Assembly: GCA_036250225.1 (NCBI GenBank)
Contig: JAPZLL010000014.1
Coordinates: 124,001 to 188,000 of the forward strand
From: Cercophora sp. LCS_1
Taxonomy: Eukaryota > Ascomycota > Sordariomycetes > Sordariales > Lasiosphaeriaceae
DNA length: 64,000 nucleotides
Direction: 5' to 3'
Every line of letters starts with the position of its first letter. Position 1 is the first letter of the stretch. Of this stretch, positions 33,548 to 44,692 are shown in pieces. Made by a program: the position numbers and the translations under genes. The notes under the pieces are model-generated. The model was not told the origin of the DNA. It did not search any database and was given only the letters and a program-made list of their open reading frames with translations.

Positions 33548-33949
33548 CAGCCGGTAAGATACCCCGAGGGCGGAGGTGTCGACTGTGCTTTAGCCACCGA
33601 GTAGGTACCTACCTAGGTAAAGGAGGGGAGATTGGAGCGCTTCGAGTCGGATCGCCAGTGACTGAACGACGGGCGCATGGTCGCAAAAACCGCCTGCCAA
33701 CGGTACCCCACTGCATGGCCGCATGACGTCGGTAGGTACCGTCGTGCAGGTTGCTTCCGCTGCTAAGGAACGACCAGGCAGGTGCCCATGGGCTAAACCA
33801 AATGCGTAACCGTTGGAAACAAATGACCCGGTGCCAGCCGCCGGGCCAAAGGCTCCCTCCTCCACCTCCACCACACCGGCCCCAATGGCCTCAACACAAT
33901 AAGCCCCTGTTGTCATGGTGTACGATTCCCGAGTGATTTCGCATCTGAT

Positions 33950-34245
33950 CCTATGCACAGGACTTGGAACATGCTAACGGCTTGTTACCAGATCACCATG
34001 TCCGTAAACGGGGCATACTCCTACAATGTGGCCACGGCAGACGGAAGGGTCGGAGGCCGTGAGCTGGGTACAAGGGAATCGAGGACAAAGGACTCACGGC
34101 TGGAGGACACGGCGTTCCAGGGTTCTGCAATCCGCCGGATTTGTCCCTGCCTTCGGCAGAGACAGCACCTTCGTCTACGGTGCACATCATCGGAAGCAAA
34201 TCCTGCTATCTAGTCGCGGTGAACTCTTGTCCAGAACTCGATAAG
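33950..34245 (+). other. Module C, copy 2
   Basis: An intron-end-like sequence (CTTGGAACATGCTAACGG ... TTACCAG) matches 18030-18060 in copy 1. Downstream, one frame starts ITMSVNGAYSYNVATADG, and a shifted frame (about 34113-34240) contains AETAPSSTVHIIGSKSCYL, loosely similar to copy 1. The frame change suggests decay. Confidence 0.3.
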
Positions 34246-34612
34246 GAGGCAGGAAGAGTGGCCGCGGGGCAGCCTATGGAGCCAACCTCTCCCTCTATCC
34301 GTGGCTGGCTACCTCTCTTTTAGGGACTTCGTGTGCCTACCGGGGCAGATCTCGACGAAAGGGGCTCGGAATAGCAGTGAGCGAACTCTAAAAGGGAAGT
34401 CACCTAGCGTTACGGCCGAACCCGTGGTAAGGTATCCCAGCCAGCCGAACTCTGCCGAGTAGACCGCGCAGGTCGTGAGATTGTTGAGAAAGTCTATCTG
34501 GCTATGGGGAAGATAAATTCGAGCCGAGGTCCGCAGGTGTTCCCGTTTTTCATCATCGTCTCATTCGGATCCTTTCGCAGTCTAGACAGTAGACCCCCGC
34601 AATATTGTCGCA

Positions 34613-35628
34613 ATGGCGGAAAAGAAACTTATCAACCGCGACGAGGGCTCGTATATCTTGCCTGCGCACAAATCCATTCGGCTTGCGTTCGACAACATGG
34701 AAAAAGGCGTGAGCAACTCAACCCTCTTTAGCGACTTGAGCCACGCCCTTTTCCGGCCTGTTCCGAGTGTGACGCTGCGTGCGTTCACCGAAACCTCCTT
34801 CAAGTTCGACATGTCGTGTTCGGTTTTGATGATGAAGCAAGAAGACGCCTGGATGCCACTGATGGGGAAAACCGGTGCGGCCACGATCGGAACGATGTAC
34901 GGCCTCGGTCGCTTTATCAGTCAGAACCTCGATCGCATCTGCGGTCACCTGGCTTGGCCGGAAGAATACAAATTCCTGATTCCCTCTATGGAAGATTTCC
35001 CGGTGGAGGTAGCGGACGAAAGCAAAGACGACATCAACTCGTTCACGATCCCGTACATGGCGCTTCACGAAGAGGTGGACGAGCTGCCTGATGCGCCGTC
35101 TAAAGTCAATAAGCGACTCAAGTGCGCCTTGTTTCACCCAATCGGTTGTCAGTGTACGGAAAGCATTCATTGGGGTGCGGTGTACGTATCGTGATTTCCT
35201 CGATGAGGTAGTCGCTAACTTGGTGCAGCAAAAGTTGTCCCCGATGCTACACCGACTACGCATTCGGTGTGGTGCGCATATCGGGATCACAACATGAGTT
35301 CCCGGGAAACAACCGGTGTTTCACGTTTACTACGTGGAAACATGTTAGCGGTGCCGAGCAGGATAGGTACTGGAAATCTCACACGGACGAGGGCACGGCA
35401 ATTCTGCGTTCCGCGGGGCCAGGATGGTCTTACAGGCAGTATGAGCTGGGCAATGGCCCCCAGCTGGGTCCACACCAGTGCAGCTATATACCAAGCGTGC
35501 CCCTGTCTCACTCTTGGTTTGACATCGAAAGCGCTCCCATGATCAAGAGGAGAGAGAAGGAAAAGGCTCAAAGGTCGTACAGCGGTGAAACATGCGTTGC
35601 GGACCGCCCTCCCAAGGTTCAACAATAA
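34613..35628 (+). CDS. Family A copy 4 (intact), uncharacterised Cys-motif protein
   Basis: Exons 34613-35181 and 35229-35628, intron 47 nt, phase 2 at the same codon as copy 3; 322 residues. ATG context is CGCAATGG. Blocks: LPAHKSIRLAFDNMEKG, FTETSFKFD, MMKQEDAWMPLMG, TIGTMYGLG, PEEYKFLIPSM, CALFHPIGCQC / CPRCYTDYAFGV, FTFTTWKHVSG, YWKSHTDEG, then a basic tail (IKRREKEKAQRS). There is no signal peptide or membrane span, so it is likely intracellular. It is the best reference copy for the family. The inverted Pro-rich exon at 33.1-33.5 kb is its divergent neighbour. Biochemical role unknown. Confidence 0.72.
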
Positions 35629-37128
35629 AGGGGGAGATAGATACCTTTCAAACCAGAACTACAGTGTATTTACACTTGGAAGCACCATGTACAGACTCTT
35701 TTTGCATGCGATGAGTGAACTCAAGGGCTACGTCTGGCCGCCGCTCCCATCCTGCCGGGTTAGATATCTCGACCAGGTGTTTTGTTGTCAAACTTCCGCA
35801 TTCGGTCTAGCTCAGGGGAAGCGATCGGTTCCCATCCCAAGACAGATTTGCATCTGCCGTGCCAAGGAATGCGCCCTTGGGGCTAGACGCGGGGAGGTGA
35901 CACAAGAGTCGTGCCCTCCCGTTGGGAACGCGGTATTCCGGCGACAAAACGTCAATCAACAATGTCAGGTCGATTCGGTCGGCGCGCGCTGCAACCTCGG
36001 GTTGATGACAGACTCTTTCGTTCCTCTTCTGAGCTCACACGCAGTCTTTCCTGGCGGGTTTCCCGGTCTCCAACGGCAACAGAAACCTCATCGCGTCGAG
36101 GCATTGGGCGGCTACCTTGCCTAGGTATCGCCAAGGTAGCGCTCCCTTTGGCCCATTGGTGCTTCCTTGCCTTGCAGAGCACCAGCCGGTGGGCCAGCTC
36201 AGTTTGCCGCCACGCCCCCTTCTTCGGGAAGAGCAAGTCCAATCACAGGCTGCTCGTCAAGCGACTACCTACCGTGTGGAAGTACCCCTGCTTGACGAGA
36301 AGCCTCTGTTCCTGGTGCTGATATGTAACTGAATACAGCGAGGCCCGCGTAAATGCCGTGCTTTGCGCTGCCGCGGTGGTGTTCCGAAGTTACTACCCGT
36401 CCACTCGACACCCGTGAACAACGTGTTCGACCGAGGGAGGGACAAGTTGGGCCGACGACTGTGGGTTGCCAGAGGGGAACAAAGCTGAGCCAGCGGCCGT
36501 GGGTTTCCATGCCAAAGAGGCGGTTCATACCGACGAAAAGGACAGTCGCGCGTGCCGTGAGGCTGGCCGTTTGGCGTCGCCATCCCAGAGGACACGCACA
36601 CGCACACGCGCGCAACCGCACCTCGCCTGCCCACGAGCCCCCGTTCGAACCCACCGCGTTGATGCCACTTGTCCGGGCCTCCTCCGACTTCCCCTTCTAC
36701 CTACCGATGGGACCTTGCCGTGCTCTTGCGATTCTTACCAGCGTAGGCACCTACTTACCATGATTGATATGCAGGGGCGAGAGACCGTGGGTGGTGCGGA
36801 CTCTGTCAAATTTCGTCGATGCTCGTTCGTGACCTCGTTTCCTTTCCCCAGCCTCACATTCTGGAGCAGTTCCGCGTCTTCGTCGTCGTCTTTACGGTTT
36901 CGCCTCGCTTTCTCGTCTTGCGCTTGCGCTTTTCTTTTGTGTGTGTTCTTCGATCTGTTCGTACGTCCGCCTTATCCTTCTATTCTCCCCAACGTCGACG
37001 TGCTAACGAATTACCCGCTAGCAGTCTTCTCGAACCGATCTTGTGTGTTGTTGCCGGCCCGGCTCGTCAGTAAGTCGCCGGTCCGTTCCAACTCCCTCCG
37101 GGTCTGGTTTCGCTGACGAACAAGATCG
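35629..37128. other. Gene-free stretch
   Basis: Several long but unsupported ORFs on both strands, and TC-rich sequence at about 36.85-36.95 kb. No family or splice evidence. Confidence 0.45.
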
Positions 37129-37130
37129 CC

Positions 37131-37315
37131 ATGGGTGCCACTCGCACGGTACGAATTCCACAAGGCTTACTCGATATGAGTGGGGTATCGCTGTGGTAAA
37201 TATGCTGACCATGCCGGGATACAGTCGCCCGAGGACCTTGCGAAGCTTCCTTTTGCGGACCGGATGGCCTATTGGGGTCAGCATTGGAATTGGGCGACAT
37301 GGGTCACCACAGTCC
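37131..37315 (+). other. Fragment with MAYWGQHWNW motif
   Basis: A possible two-exon fragment: ATGGGTGCCACTCGCACG (37131), GTACGA donor, ...GATACAG acceptor, then SPEDLAKLPFADRMAYWGQHW at 37225-37287. A related sequence at 16830-16867 reads DGMAHYGQHWNWSA. Differences between the two include silent third-position changes in this frame, favouring plus-strand coding. It meets family A copy 5 (minus strand) at about 37315. Confidence 0.3.
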
Positions 37316-37584
37316 TGTTTCGTCATCAATGCCTTCTTCCCGCCATGGCGCACGTCAAACTTGAAGAACGTGTCGGAAAAGACCCGCCTCGACCCGAAAT
37401 CGAACGCCCGGCCGACATCGAGGCCCATTTGCCGAAAGTGTGCGCCGTTGTCGAGACCCGTCTCCGTGTTTTCGACGGCACGCTGGATCATTTCATGTGC
37501 CGGGGTCATGCATAGCCGCGTGCCATCTTCTCTTCGGGAGACGGTGACTCGGCTGAGTCTGCCTTCTTGGATGATTTCGGGCAT
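37310..37584 (-). pseudogene. Family A copy 5 (3'-truncated)
   Basis: Starts ATG at 37584 and carries only the N-terminal third of the family: EDGTRLCMTPAHEMIQRAV, ENTETGLDNGAHF, FSDTFFKFD and ALMTKQD, equivalent to residues 10-85 of copy 4. Homology then stops at about 37315; the reading continues open into unrelated text. It is the mirror image of copy 1, which has only the C-terminal part. Truncated, presumably non-functional. Confidence 0.55.
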
Positions 37585-38464
37585 GGTTGCTTGTTTTGGG
37601 TTTACTGTGCGAGTGGCATTGAGTGCGTGAGAGTTCAGTTGGATGTTGAGAGAGATACACTTTTTCTATCCCCGGAATGGCGCGGCGTTGGTCATTGCCG
37701 ACCCGATATTGCTGCCACGGCAGTCGGTAACGCTCGGCCCTGATAACCGCATTGCGAAACAGGCTTGGTTCGACGGATGGCATTCTTTCCGGGCGAAAAC
37801 TTTCCTTTTCATAGGAGTTACTCGTCTTGGCCTTTAAGCTGTATGTGCCTAATCCTGCTCATAGCACCTCTATGGGCACACACAACCACAATTAGTACCT
37901 AGGTAGAGTCTCTTCAGAGTTTGGACCCCTTCCCGACTCCTGATGCGCCGCTTTGTTTTGGTGCTCTCTTTTTACACACCCCATTTTCGTTTTTTGGCAC
38001 GATTCTCCATACACGATGGGGCTGAAGAGGAGAGGAAATCCACTGGAACTGACCATACGTGAAAAACGTCCACAACGACCTCCATCGCGGCTTCGATTCC
38101 GGGATGAGCGGCTGTCACATCAAATTTCGTGGAAAAGACAGGAACGACAAGAACTCCAGAGAAGATCACTAGACGAGGGAAGGCGCTCCTGAGAAAGCAG
38201 GGATTCTTTTGAGGATGCGAGCAGCCCCACCTGCTTCTGGTTTTGAGCCTCAGAGTCTGGCCAGTTTGGGTATCAGTTCATAAAGGTCAAGTTTGTCCGC
38301 AGTATTGCTATGATAGACCAAAAGACACCGTAAATAACCACTCTCCTTAGACATAATACTGTGCCATACACAATCCTAAAACGCCCCGAAAGGGAGATTC
38401 TCACCCATTCTATGACCAAATCTAACCAAAACATTACAGTCAATCTCCAAGTGCCACCCAGCCC
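37585..38464. other. Gene-free stretch
   Basis: Upstream of copy 5 and downstream of the P450 fusion. Nothing supported. Confidence 0.5.
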
Positions 38465-41400
38465 CTAATCAAACACATCGGTAGCGTACCGCTCTCCTCT
38501 GATACCCTCAAACCACCTCAGCGCCGTCTGCTCGTTCGGTTCCTCGGTGCTTTCGCCCCTCTCCACCAAGCCCCTCTGCATCTCCATAGCAATCTTGATC
38601 ACAGCCTTCTTCACATTCTCACCCACCCCTCTCGATCCGCAGACATAAATCTTGACTCCCTTCTCCCACAGGCCCTCCAACTCCTTGCGGTCATGCCACA
38701 TGCGATCCTGCACATACCTACACCCATTCGCCTCGTCGGCTTCCGCGCGACTGTATGCCCTCCGGACTGATACGGCGCCGAGTTTCTCCCACCTATCAAA
38801 CTCCTCCCGATATAAGTCATCACCACCCGGCTTGCGGCATCCAAAGTACAGAATTGCCTCGGCGAGTTTCCTTCCGGCGGCAATCTGGGCTGCGCGTTCT
38901 TGGATAAAGCCCCTAAATGGAGCAAGACCAGCACCGGCGGCGATGCAAACGATGGGGGTTTCCGCTGGGTTCTCGGGGAGGTGGAAAGCGGCATGGGACT
39001 GGCGGATCGAAACATTCAACTTGTCGCCCGCAGTAAGGGACGCGAGGTAAGATGAGGCGACGCCAACGTGACGGATGTTCGGGTTTGCGAGAGAAGGTTC
39101 GGAGATGACAGAGTACGTGAGCGTTGCCCTGGACGAATCCATGAGCGGCGACGAGGAGATCGAGTATTGGCGGACACGCATGGGCGGCAGGAGGGAGAGG
39201 AATGCGGCAAAGGGCATGGAGACGGCAGGGAAGCGCTCGAGGAGATCAAGGACGGAAACTCGTTTCTTGCTGATTTCCTCGGTGTAAGAGGGCCCAGAGA
39301 GTGAGAGGAGGGCTTGCTTCGTGGATGGGTTAGACGTGGCTTCTGCGAGGGTGAGGATGCCCTAGGATTGTCAGCATGCGAACACGATGAGGAAGTGGGA
39401 GACTTGCCCTCTTTGTAGCAGGTTGGACCAGCTCGACATACGAGCCAAGGATGTCAACTACTGGGATAGGGGCATCGGTGGGAAGAGTCGTTCGCCCCTC
39501 GACCGCAATCGTGATGTTGGCGTCTCGGGCCAGATGGAAGCGCTTCATCACTCTATTGACCGTCTCGAGAGGATTAACGGGGAGAACGGCAAGGTAGTCG
39601 CCTGCCCGGTACGTCACACCAGTTGGGAGCTGAATTTCGATGTGCTTCTTCTCCTTCTCCGGCCCTGAAAGAGATCGCGCCTCCAGCACAACAGCCTCCT
39701 TCACGTCCTGTCTCAAGACAGAAGAACGAGGAGTCGAGAAGCTGACTGCAAGGCTCGGAGCAAGCGCCTCGTCCCCATCAACCGGGGCAAGGCCGTACTT
39801 CTCCTCCATGGCTGGCCAAAAAACGTCGTCCTCCCATTGCTCGAACTCGGTGAACATCTCGCCCTTGGCTGCATCGGCAAGGCCCATGGCACAGATGCGT
39901 GATCCACCCCGGGCCTCGAGTGTGGTGTCGACAAGGCTGGGAACTCGGTGAAAGGTCTGCGCCCAGTCCTTGTGCCCGCATCCAAAGACAGCGAACGAAG
40001 ACTTCTCCATCTCAGCACCATTCAGGCCCTCAAGCCATCGAACAAACTCGGCAGCATTGTCGGGCGGTTGGCCCTCGTAGGACGCCGTGATGATGACAGC
40101 CGGTTGGTCCTTGGGCACCTTCTCCTTTGCAGCATCCAGTGGCTCAACAATCGTGGCTTCGAACCCGTGAAAGTTGGCATCAGACGCCAGCCGCTGGGCG
40201 AGCGACTCGCACGTCCCGGTGTTCGATCCGTAGTATATGCTCATTGGCTTCCCAGACTGCTGCTTTCTGCTGGGGGACTTGTTCCGGGCCGTGCCATTCG
40301 CCTTGGGTGCCTCGCCGCTAAAATGCTGTGCCAAAGTGGTGGGCGTCATGCCGCGACGAAGGGCAGCACGCATGTAGAGGTCTTTGGGCTTGGATGTGAG
40401 CGTTTGCTTGATCTCCAACACGTATGAAGGGTCGTCGAGGACAAAGTCAAAGTTCTGAAGCAAGACCGCCATGACGATCAGAGCCTCTTGCCATGCAAAG
40501 GGCCTCCCGATGCAGCCACGCATTCCGTTACCGAAAGGCTTCCAGAAGTCGGGAAGCTCTTTGGAGAGTCGCTCGAAGTTCTCATCGATCATGCGTTCGG
40601 GAATGAAGTCTTCGGCCGTGTCCCCAAAGACTCTGCGGTCCAAATGGCACTTGGAGAGATGGACATTGATGATGTCTTCCTTCTTGATGAGATACTTTCC
40701 GCCAATCACCTCATCTTTCTTGGCCTTGAGCCCGAACCCTGAGATAGTTGGACTCAGACGTAACGTCTCGCGGAGGACAGCAGTGATATAGGGGAGCTAC
40801 AGGGTCAGCTCCTGGCAAGCAACAACCAAGCATGAAAGGCTCACCTTATTCATGTGCTCGGCCTTGATCGGCCCCGTGCCAGCAACGTCGTCGACTTCCT
40901 TCTGCGCCTTGCGATACTTCTCGGGATGCTTAATCAGCTGATAAAATGCAAAACTCAGCATACCCGAGGTCGTCTCATGGCCTGCAATGAGGAAGGTGAT
41001 GAGATTGTCAATGATACTATCCTCGCTGAGCTTGTGGCCCGTCTTGGGGTCGACGCCGTCCAGCATAGCTGACAACAAATCCTTGCGGTCGGTTGGATTG
41101 GCTTGTCGAGACTCGACAACATCTCGTGCAGTCTGGCGGAGGATTCCAATATCCTTCCAGTACTTTTTGTTGGCACGGTGTTTCAGCGAGGTGACGAACC
41201 GAGGTTGCTGGGCGCGTACGCCAGACTCGGTGAGGTAGTCACCCATGGCGTTGATGAAGGGATGCATCTCATCGTGGTAGAACGAGTTGAAGCGGAAACC
41301 CATTGCGCACAGGGCGAGGGTGTCGAGAGTGAGACGAGTGAAGTCGTCCGTCACCATGATGGGCGCACCTGAACCGTGGCGAGCCCATTTGAGAGCCAGC

Positions 41401-41840
41401 TGTGTGGCGATCTCATGCATCTCGGAGAACATGTTCTGGATAGGCATGGGGCCAAAGGCAGGCATGAGAACCCTGTGGGCGAGTCCCCAGTTCGGCTCAT
41501 AGTTGTGGGCGGTAAATAGGCCATCCCGAACACCATTCCTGACTTGACCAAGAATACTCTCAATGACCTTTTCAAACCGTGTCTCATCGCAGACTTCGTG
41601 GACAAGTCTTTGGCTATTCTACTGGCCGTCAGCAACCTATGTAGACAACATCAAAAACCATCAACTGGGTCGACATACAATGACAATCAGGTTCTCTCCT
41701 GGTAGGCGTATCCGGTAGATTTCACCAAACTCATCAGCCCAGCCGTCGAGGGCCCCGAGAGGAAAATTTGGGTCGATGTCAAGGGCATTGCCAAAAATTG
41801 GCCAGCCCTTGGGCTCTGGAATGTCGACTAACTCAGTCAT
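38465..41840 (-). CDS. Self-sufficient cytochrome P450-reductase fusion (CYP505 type)
   Basis: Fused P450 and NADPH-P450 reductase like P450foxy/P450BM3, which hydroxylates fatty acids at sub-terminal positions. Exons 41840-41679, 41618-40845, 40796-39408 and 39361-38465; 1073 residues, normal for CYP505. Heme domain: AGHETTSG (I helix, about 270), ETLR (ExxR), FGNGMRGCIGRPFAWQE with the Cys ligand (about 405). FMN domain begins MSIYYGSNTGTCESLA (about 485). FAD/NADPH domain contains RQYSISSSP, AGAGLAPFRGF, ILYFGCR and YVCGS, ending DVFD. Intron 3 (39407-39362) uses a GC donor (AGG|GCAAGT), a known minor class; GT alternatives break the frame. Usually soluble or weakly membrane-associated. 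No neighbouring pathway genes. Confidence 0.95.
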
Positions 41841-41896
41841 TGTGTTGTGGTGAACATGTGCAAAGTCGTATGGAAGAGAGTGTTCGGACAGGGAGA

Positions 41897-41905
41897 GGAT
41901 TTATA
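41897..41905 (-). promoter_or_regulatory. TATA-like box of the P450 fusion gene
   Basis: TATAAATC on the minus strand, about 60 bp upstream of the ATG at 41840. Confidence 0.45.
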
Positions 41906-42761
41906 GCAGTCCTCACTAAAACGAGCCAGCCAGTGGATGCTACGCTGGAATCCGCGGGCGTGGTGCGTCCCGTGTGGGTCATCCCGAAGAGGCAATCACT
42001 GAACGGCGCCCGCGGAGAGCGAGCCAAGAGACGTGGATGACGTCGCAGAATCTGCGGCGTAGCCGGCTCATGCATCGGGGCATTCGTAACATTTTGTGAG
42101 AATGACTTGTCAGAAGGTCGGGAGCTGGCATGCGAAATTTGGAACACCAATGAGAATGGTGGCAGTTGGAGAGTGCGCAAAGGTCCTGCGGCAAGACACA
42201 GGGCGCGGACTCGAAAGCTTCGTGCCTTCCGCACTGCCCAGACTCTTCGGTCTGCGCACAACATGCTTGTTTCGGCCTCCTTCCCTCTATTGTCCGCGGG
42301 AAGACGACCCGATGCGTTCAATTTCGATTCGTTGCCAACAGCTTCCTCGGGTCTTTCCGATGAATCACTCTATCTCGCTTCCTGGATTTCCCGACCGGCG
42401 CAATTGGGGCCCGGATCGGTCGCCACCCCACCGAACGCCGACCCGGGCTGCGACCGGCGCGCGACCTTAAATGCCCCGACGGGCAGAGCGGCAGAACAAA
42501 CAAGAACGCCTGGCTTGCTCACATGGCATTCTACTTGATCGCATTTCGGATCGCACCGAGGGGGAGTCAACAACCCTCCATGATTGCGCAACCGGCAACC
42601 ACGCGACAATTGCCAAGCCTGGCCGTTGTGACACGCCGATTCCTACCAATTCCGAAGGCAGAACTGCACAGCCATGAACTCGGAGCCGCATCCCGCGGCC
42701 ACCCCGCATATCGGATGCAAATTGACCACGACGCGACAACGTCACCGCAGCATGACACAGC
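41906..42761. other. Divergent promoter region
   Basis: Lies between the P450 fusion (-) and the STAND-type gene (+). ORFs here are not supported. Confidence 0.5.
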
Positions 42762-44042
42762 ATGGACGTCGGCACTATTCTGAGCGTCATCGACCTGGTT
42801 GAGCGGGCCGTGGCAATCTACAGATGCATCAATGACCTCCCAGAGGAGATGGCCGATTTGGGCCGGCGCATGGTGAAGCTGAATCTGTACCTTAGCCGCC
42901 TAAAAGGCCTCGTGACTCCGAAGCCGGGGAGCAGCACCACGCTCTCACCAGCGGACAAGGCCGCCCTCAACGAGTTTCTGACGGACATTGAAGCCAACGC
43001 CGGCAAGGTCAAGGATCTGTTCGAGCGCTACCAAGCTGGCATCATCTCACGGACACACGACCTCCAGTTCCGCGTCGACTGGGCCGCCCGACTCTACTAC
43101 TCGTACATCAGCAGCAGTCCGGAAAACATACAAGCCCTCATCAAGAAGATTGACGACGATATCAGCACGGTCACAAGCTACTTCACCCTTGTCAACTTTG
43201 ACCAAAATCCAACATCATCGGCCTCACTCTCTCCCGCTCTTGGCGGACCGTCTACGACAAGTTCCCGGACGCCATCGCCCCGAGTGCCGTCGCCCAGACT
43301 ACCACCCGGCTCGCTCTCTCCATCGGCAGACTTACGGACCGCAACAGTGAACCCCGGAACACGGTCACCACGAGTCCCATCCCCTCGGATACCTTCACCC
43401 CGAGCACCGCCACAAACAACACCACCATTGCTCAAAATCCTCTTCCTGGACCCCTTCAACGGAACCCGCTCCCTCCTCGCCGAGTCCCTAACCAGGCTCC
43501 TCCGCCAGCAAGCCCGTCTCGCCAACCAGCCCTTTCCCATCTCCCACATCCACTCGGCAGGCTTCTTCATCCGCACCGGCAGCGACTGTCTCCCCGTCAT
43601 CTCCAACCTTCCTTATAATCCACCCAGCTACAAGCTTCCCTTCTCCAACGGTTTCGCTCCTCATGACGTGGCACTTTCTTCCCTTTTTGACAGCCCAGCC
43701 TTCAAGTTCCCGTTTCCAGTGTTCAAGGACGAGTTATGGGGCAAGATGAAGCGGCGGAAGGCAGAGGGGGTGAAGAGGGAGACCTTTGGGAAATATGATT
43801 ACATCTGTGTGTTTACGAAGCGGGAGGCCGAGAATCTGGGAGTGTTGAGGCTGGCGATGGGTGGCGGGGGCAAGGCCAAGGTCGTGCAGTTGGCTGGGTA
43901 TGTGGGAAAGAGCGAGATCTGGGTCACTGTGGACCAGGGTATCATGGCGAAGAGGGAGTACTGGGATGGGAAGACGGGGGATGTTGCGAACGCCGTGAAA
44001 GGCTTTTTGAAGGAGGTGGGATGTGAGGTTGGAGGAAGCTGA
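42762..44042 (+). CDS. STAND-type N-terminal domain fused to a low-MW phosphatase-like domain
   Basis: A single exon of 426 residues. Residues 1-150 (MDVGTILSVIDLVERAVAIY, then IEANAGKVKDLFERYQAG and an SYISSSPENIQ helix) look like the helical N-terminal domains of fungal STAND/NLR proteins. A Ser/Pro-rich linker with repeated SPRVPSPR units spans about 155-220. The remainder lines up with low-molecular-weight tyrosine phosphatases: ILFLDPFNGTRSLLAESLT at the P-loop position, IHSAGFFIRTGSD, YDYICVFTKREAENLGVL and AKVVQLAGYVG, then a final helix. The P-loop Cys of C-x5-R is Asp here while Arg is kept, so catalysis is unlikely. There is no NTPase domain. Possibly a regulatory or recognition adaptor; that role is inference. 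The domain match rests on my reading alone. Confidence 0.7.
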   Translation: MDVGTILSVIDLVERAVAIYRCINDLPEEMADLGRRMVKLNLYLSRLKGLVTPKPGSSTTLSPADKAALNEFLTDIEANAGKVKDLFERYQAGIISRTHDLQFRVDWAARLYYSYISSSPENIQALIKKIDDDISTVTSYFTLVNFDQNPTSSASLSPALGGPSTTSSRTPSPRVPSPRLPPGSLSPSADLRTATVNPGTRSPRVPSPRIPSPRAPPQTTPPLLKILFLDPFNGTRSLLAESLTRLLRQQARLANQPFPISHIHSAGFFIRTGSDCLPVISNLPYNPPSYKLPFSNGFAPHDVALSSLFDSPAFKFPFPVFKDELWGKMKRRKAEGVKRETFGKYDYICVFTKREAENLGVLRLAMGGGGKAKVVQLAGYVGKSEIWVTVDQGIMAKREYWDGKTGDVANAVKGFLKEVGCEVGGS

Positions 44043-44692
44043 TTGCGGAGAGGCGCGCACTCGTATGTTCTCGGTTCATCCCATGGCGTCAAAAAACAGC
44101 TCCGTCAACCCATCTTTATCCAGCTGAAGCACCACGCCGCTGCTGTTGTGTGATGTTGATTCGTCCACCTGTCAAGGGGGATATAATTGCTCACAATTTC
44201 TTCCTCACGTTATCAACGGCTGCCCATTGCCTCTCTTTATCATTGCCATTATCCTTCATCCAGCCAGCCAGCCTTACAAACGACATTGGTGACGGGAAGG
44301 AACCCTCAACTCCTTGAGGTTCGGTTCCGACACAACGGTACCGGCCCGTTTTCTTTCCCGGCTGATACAAAACTGCGGCCGCGCGGCAAATGCAGGGCGA
44401 AGAAGGGCCTTCAGGCTGCCATTTCCAACCATTTCCTGGCCACTCTCAAGATCCCTTTCCTTGCAATTCTTGCGTGACTATTCTCGGGTGGAAAGCTTTG
44501 TTTTGAACGCCCATACGCGCGTTCAATCCTAGAACAGTGGGTTTCGCAGTGTGTCATTCATGCCCGGGCCTGCCAACCCAGGCACACAAAAGCCTATTAA
44601 ACCTCGGGTGTGAAGACACCGGTGAAGGAAGGAGCTCGGCCATCTTCGTTCTCTTCTACTCCTTACACCTCTTGTCATATCTACCAGGCAGC

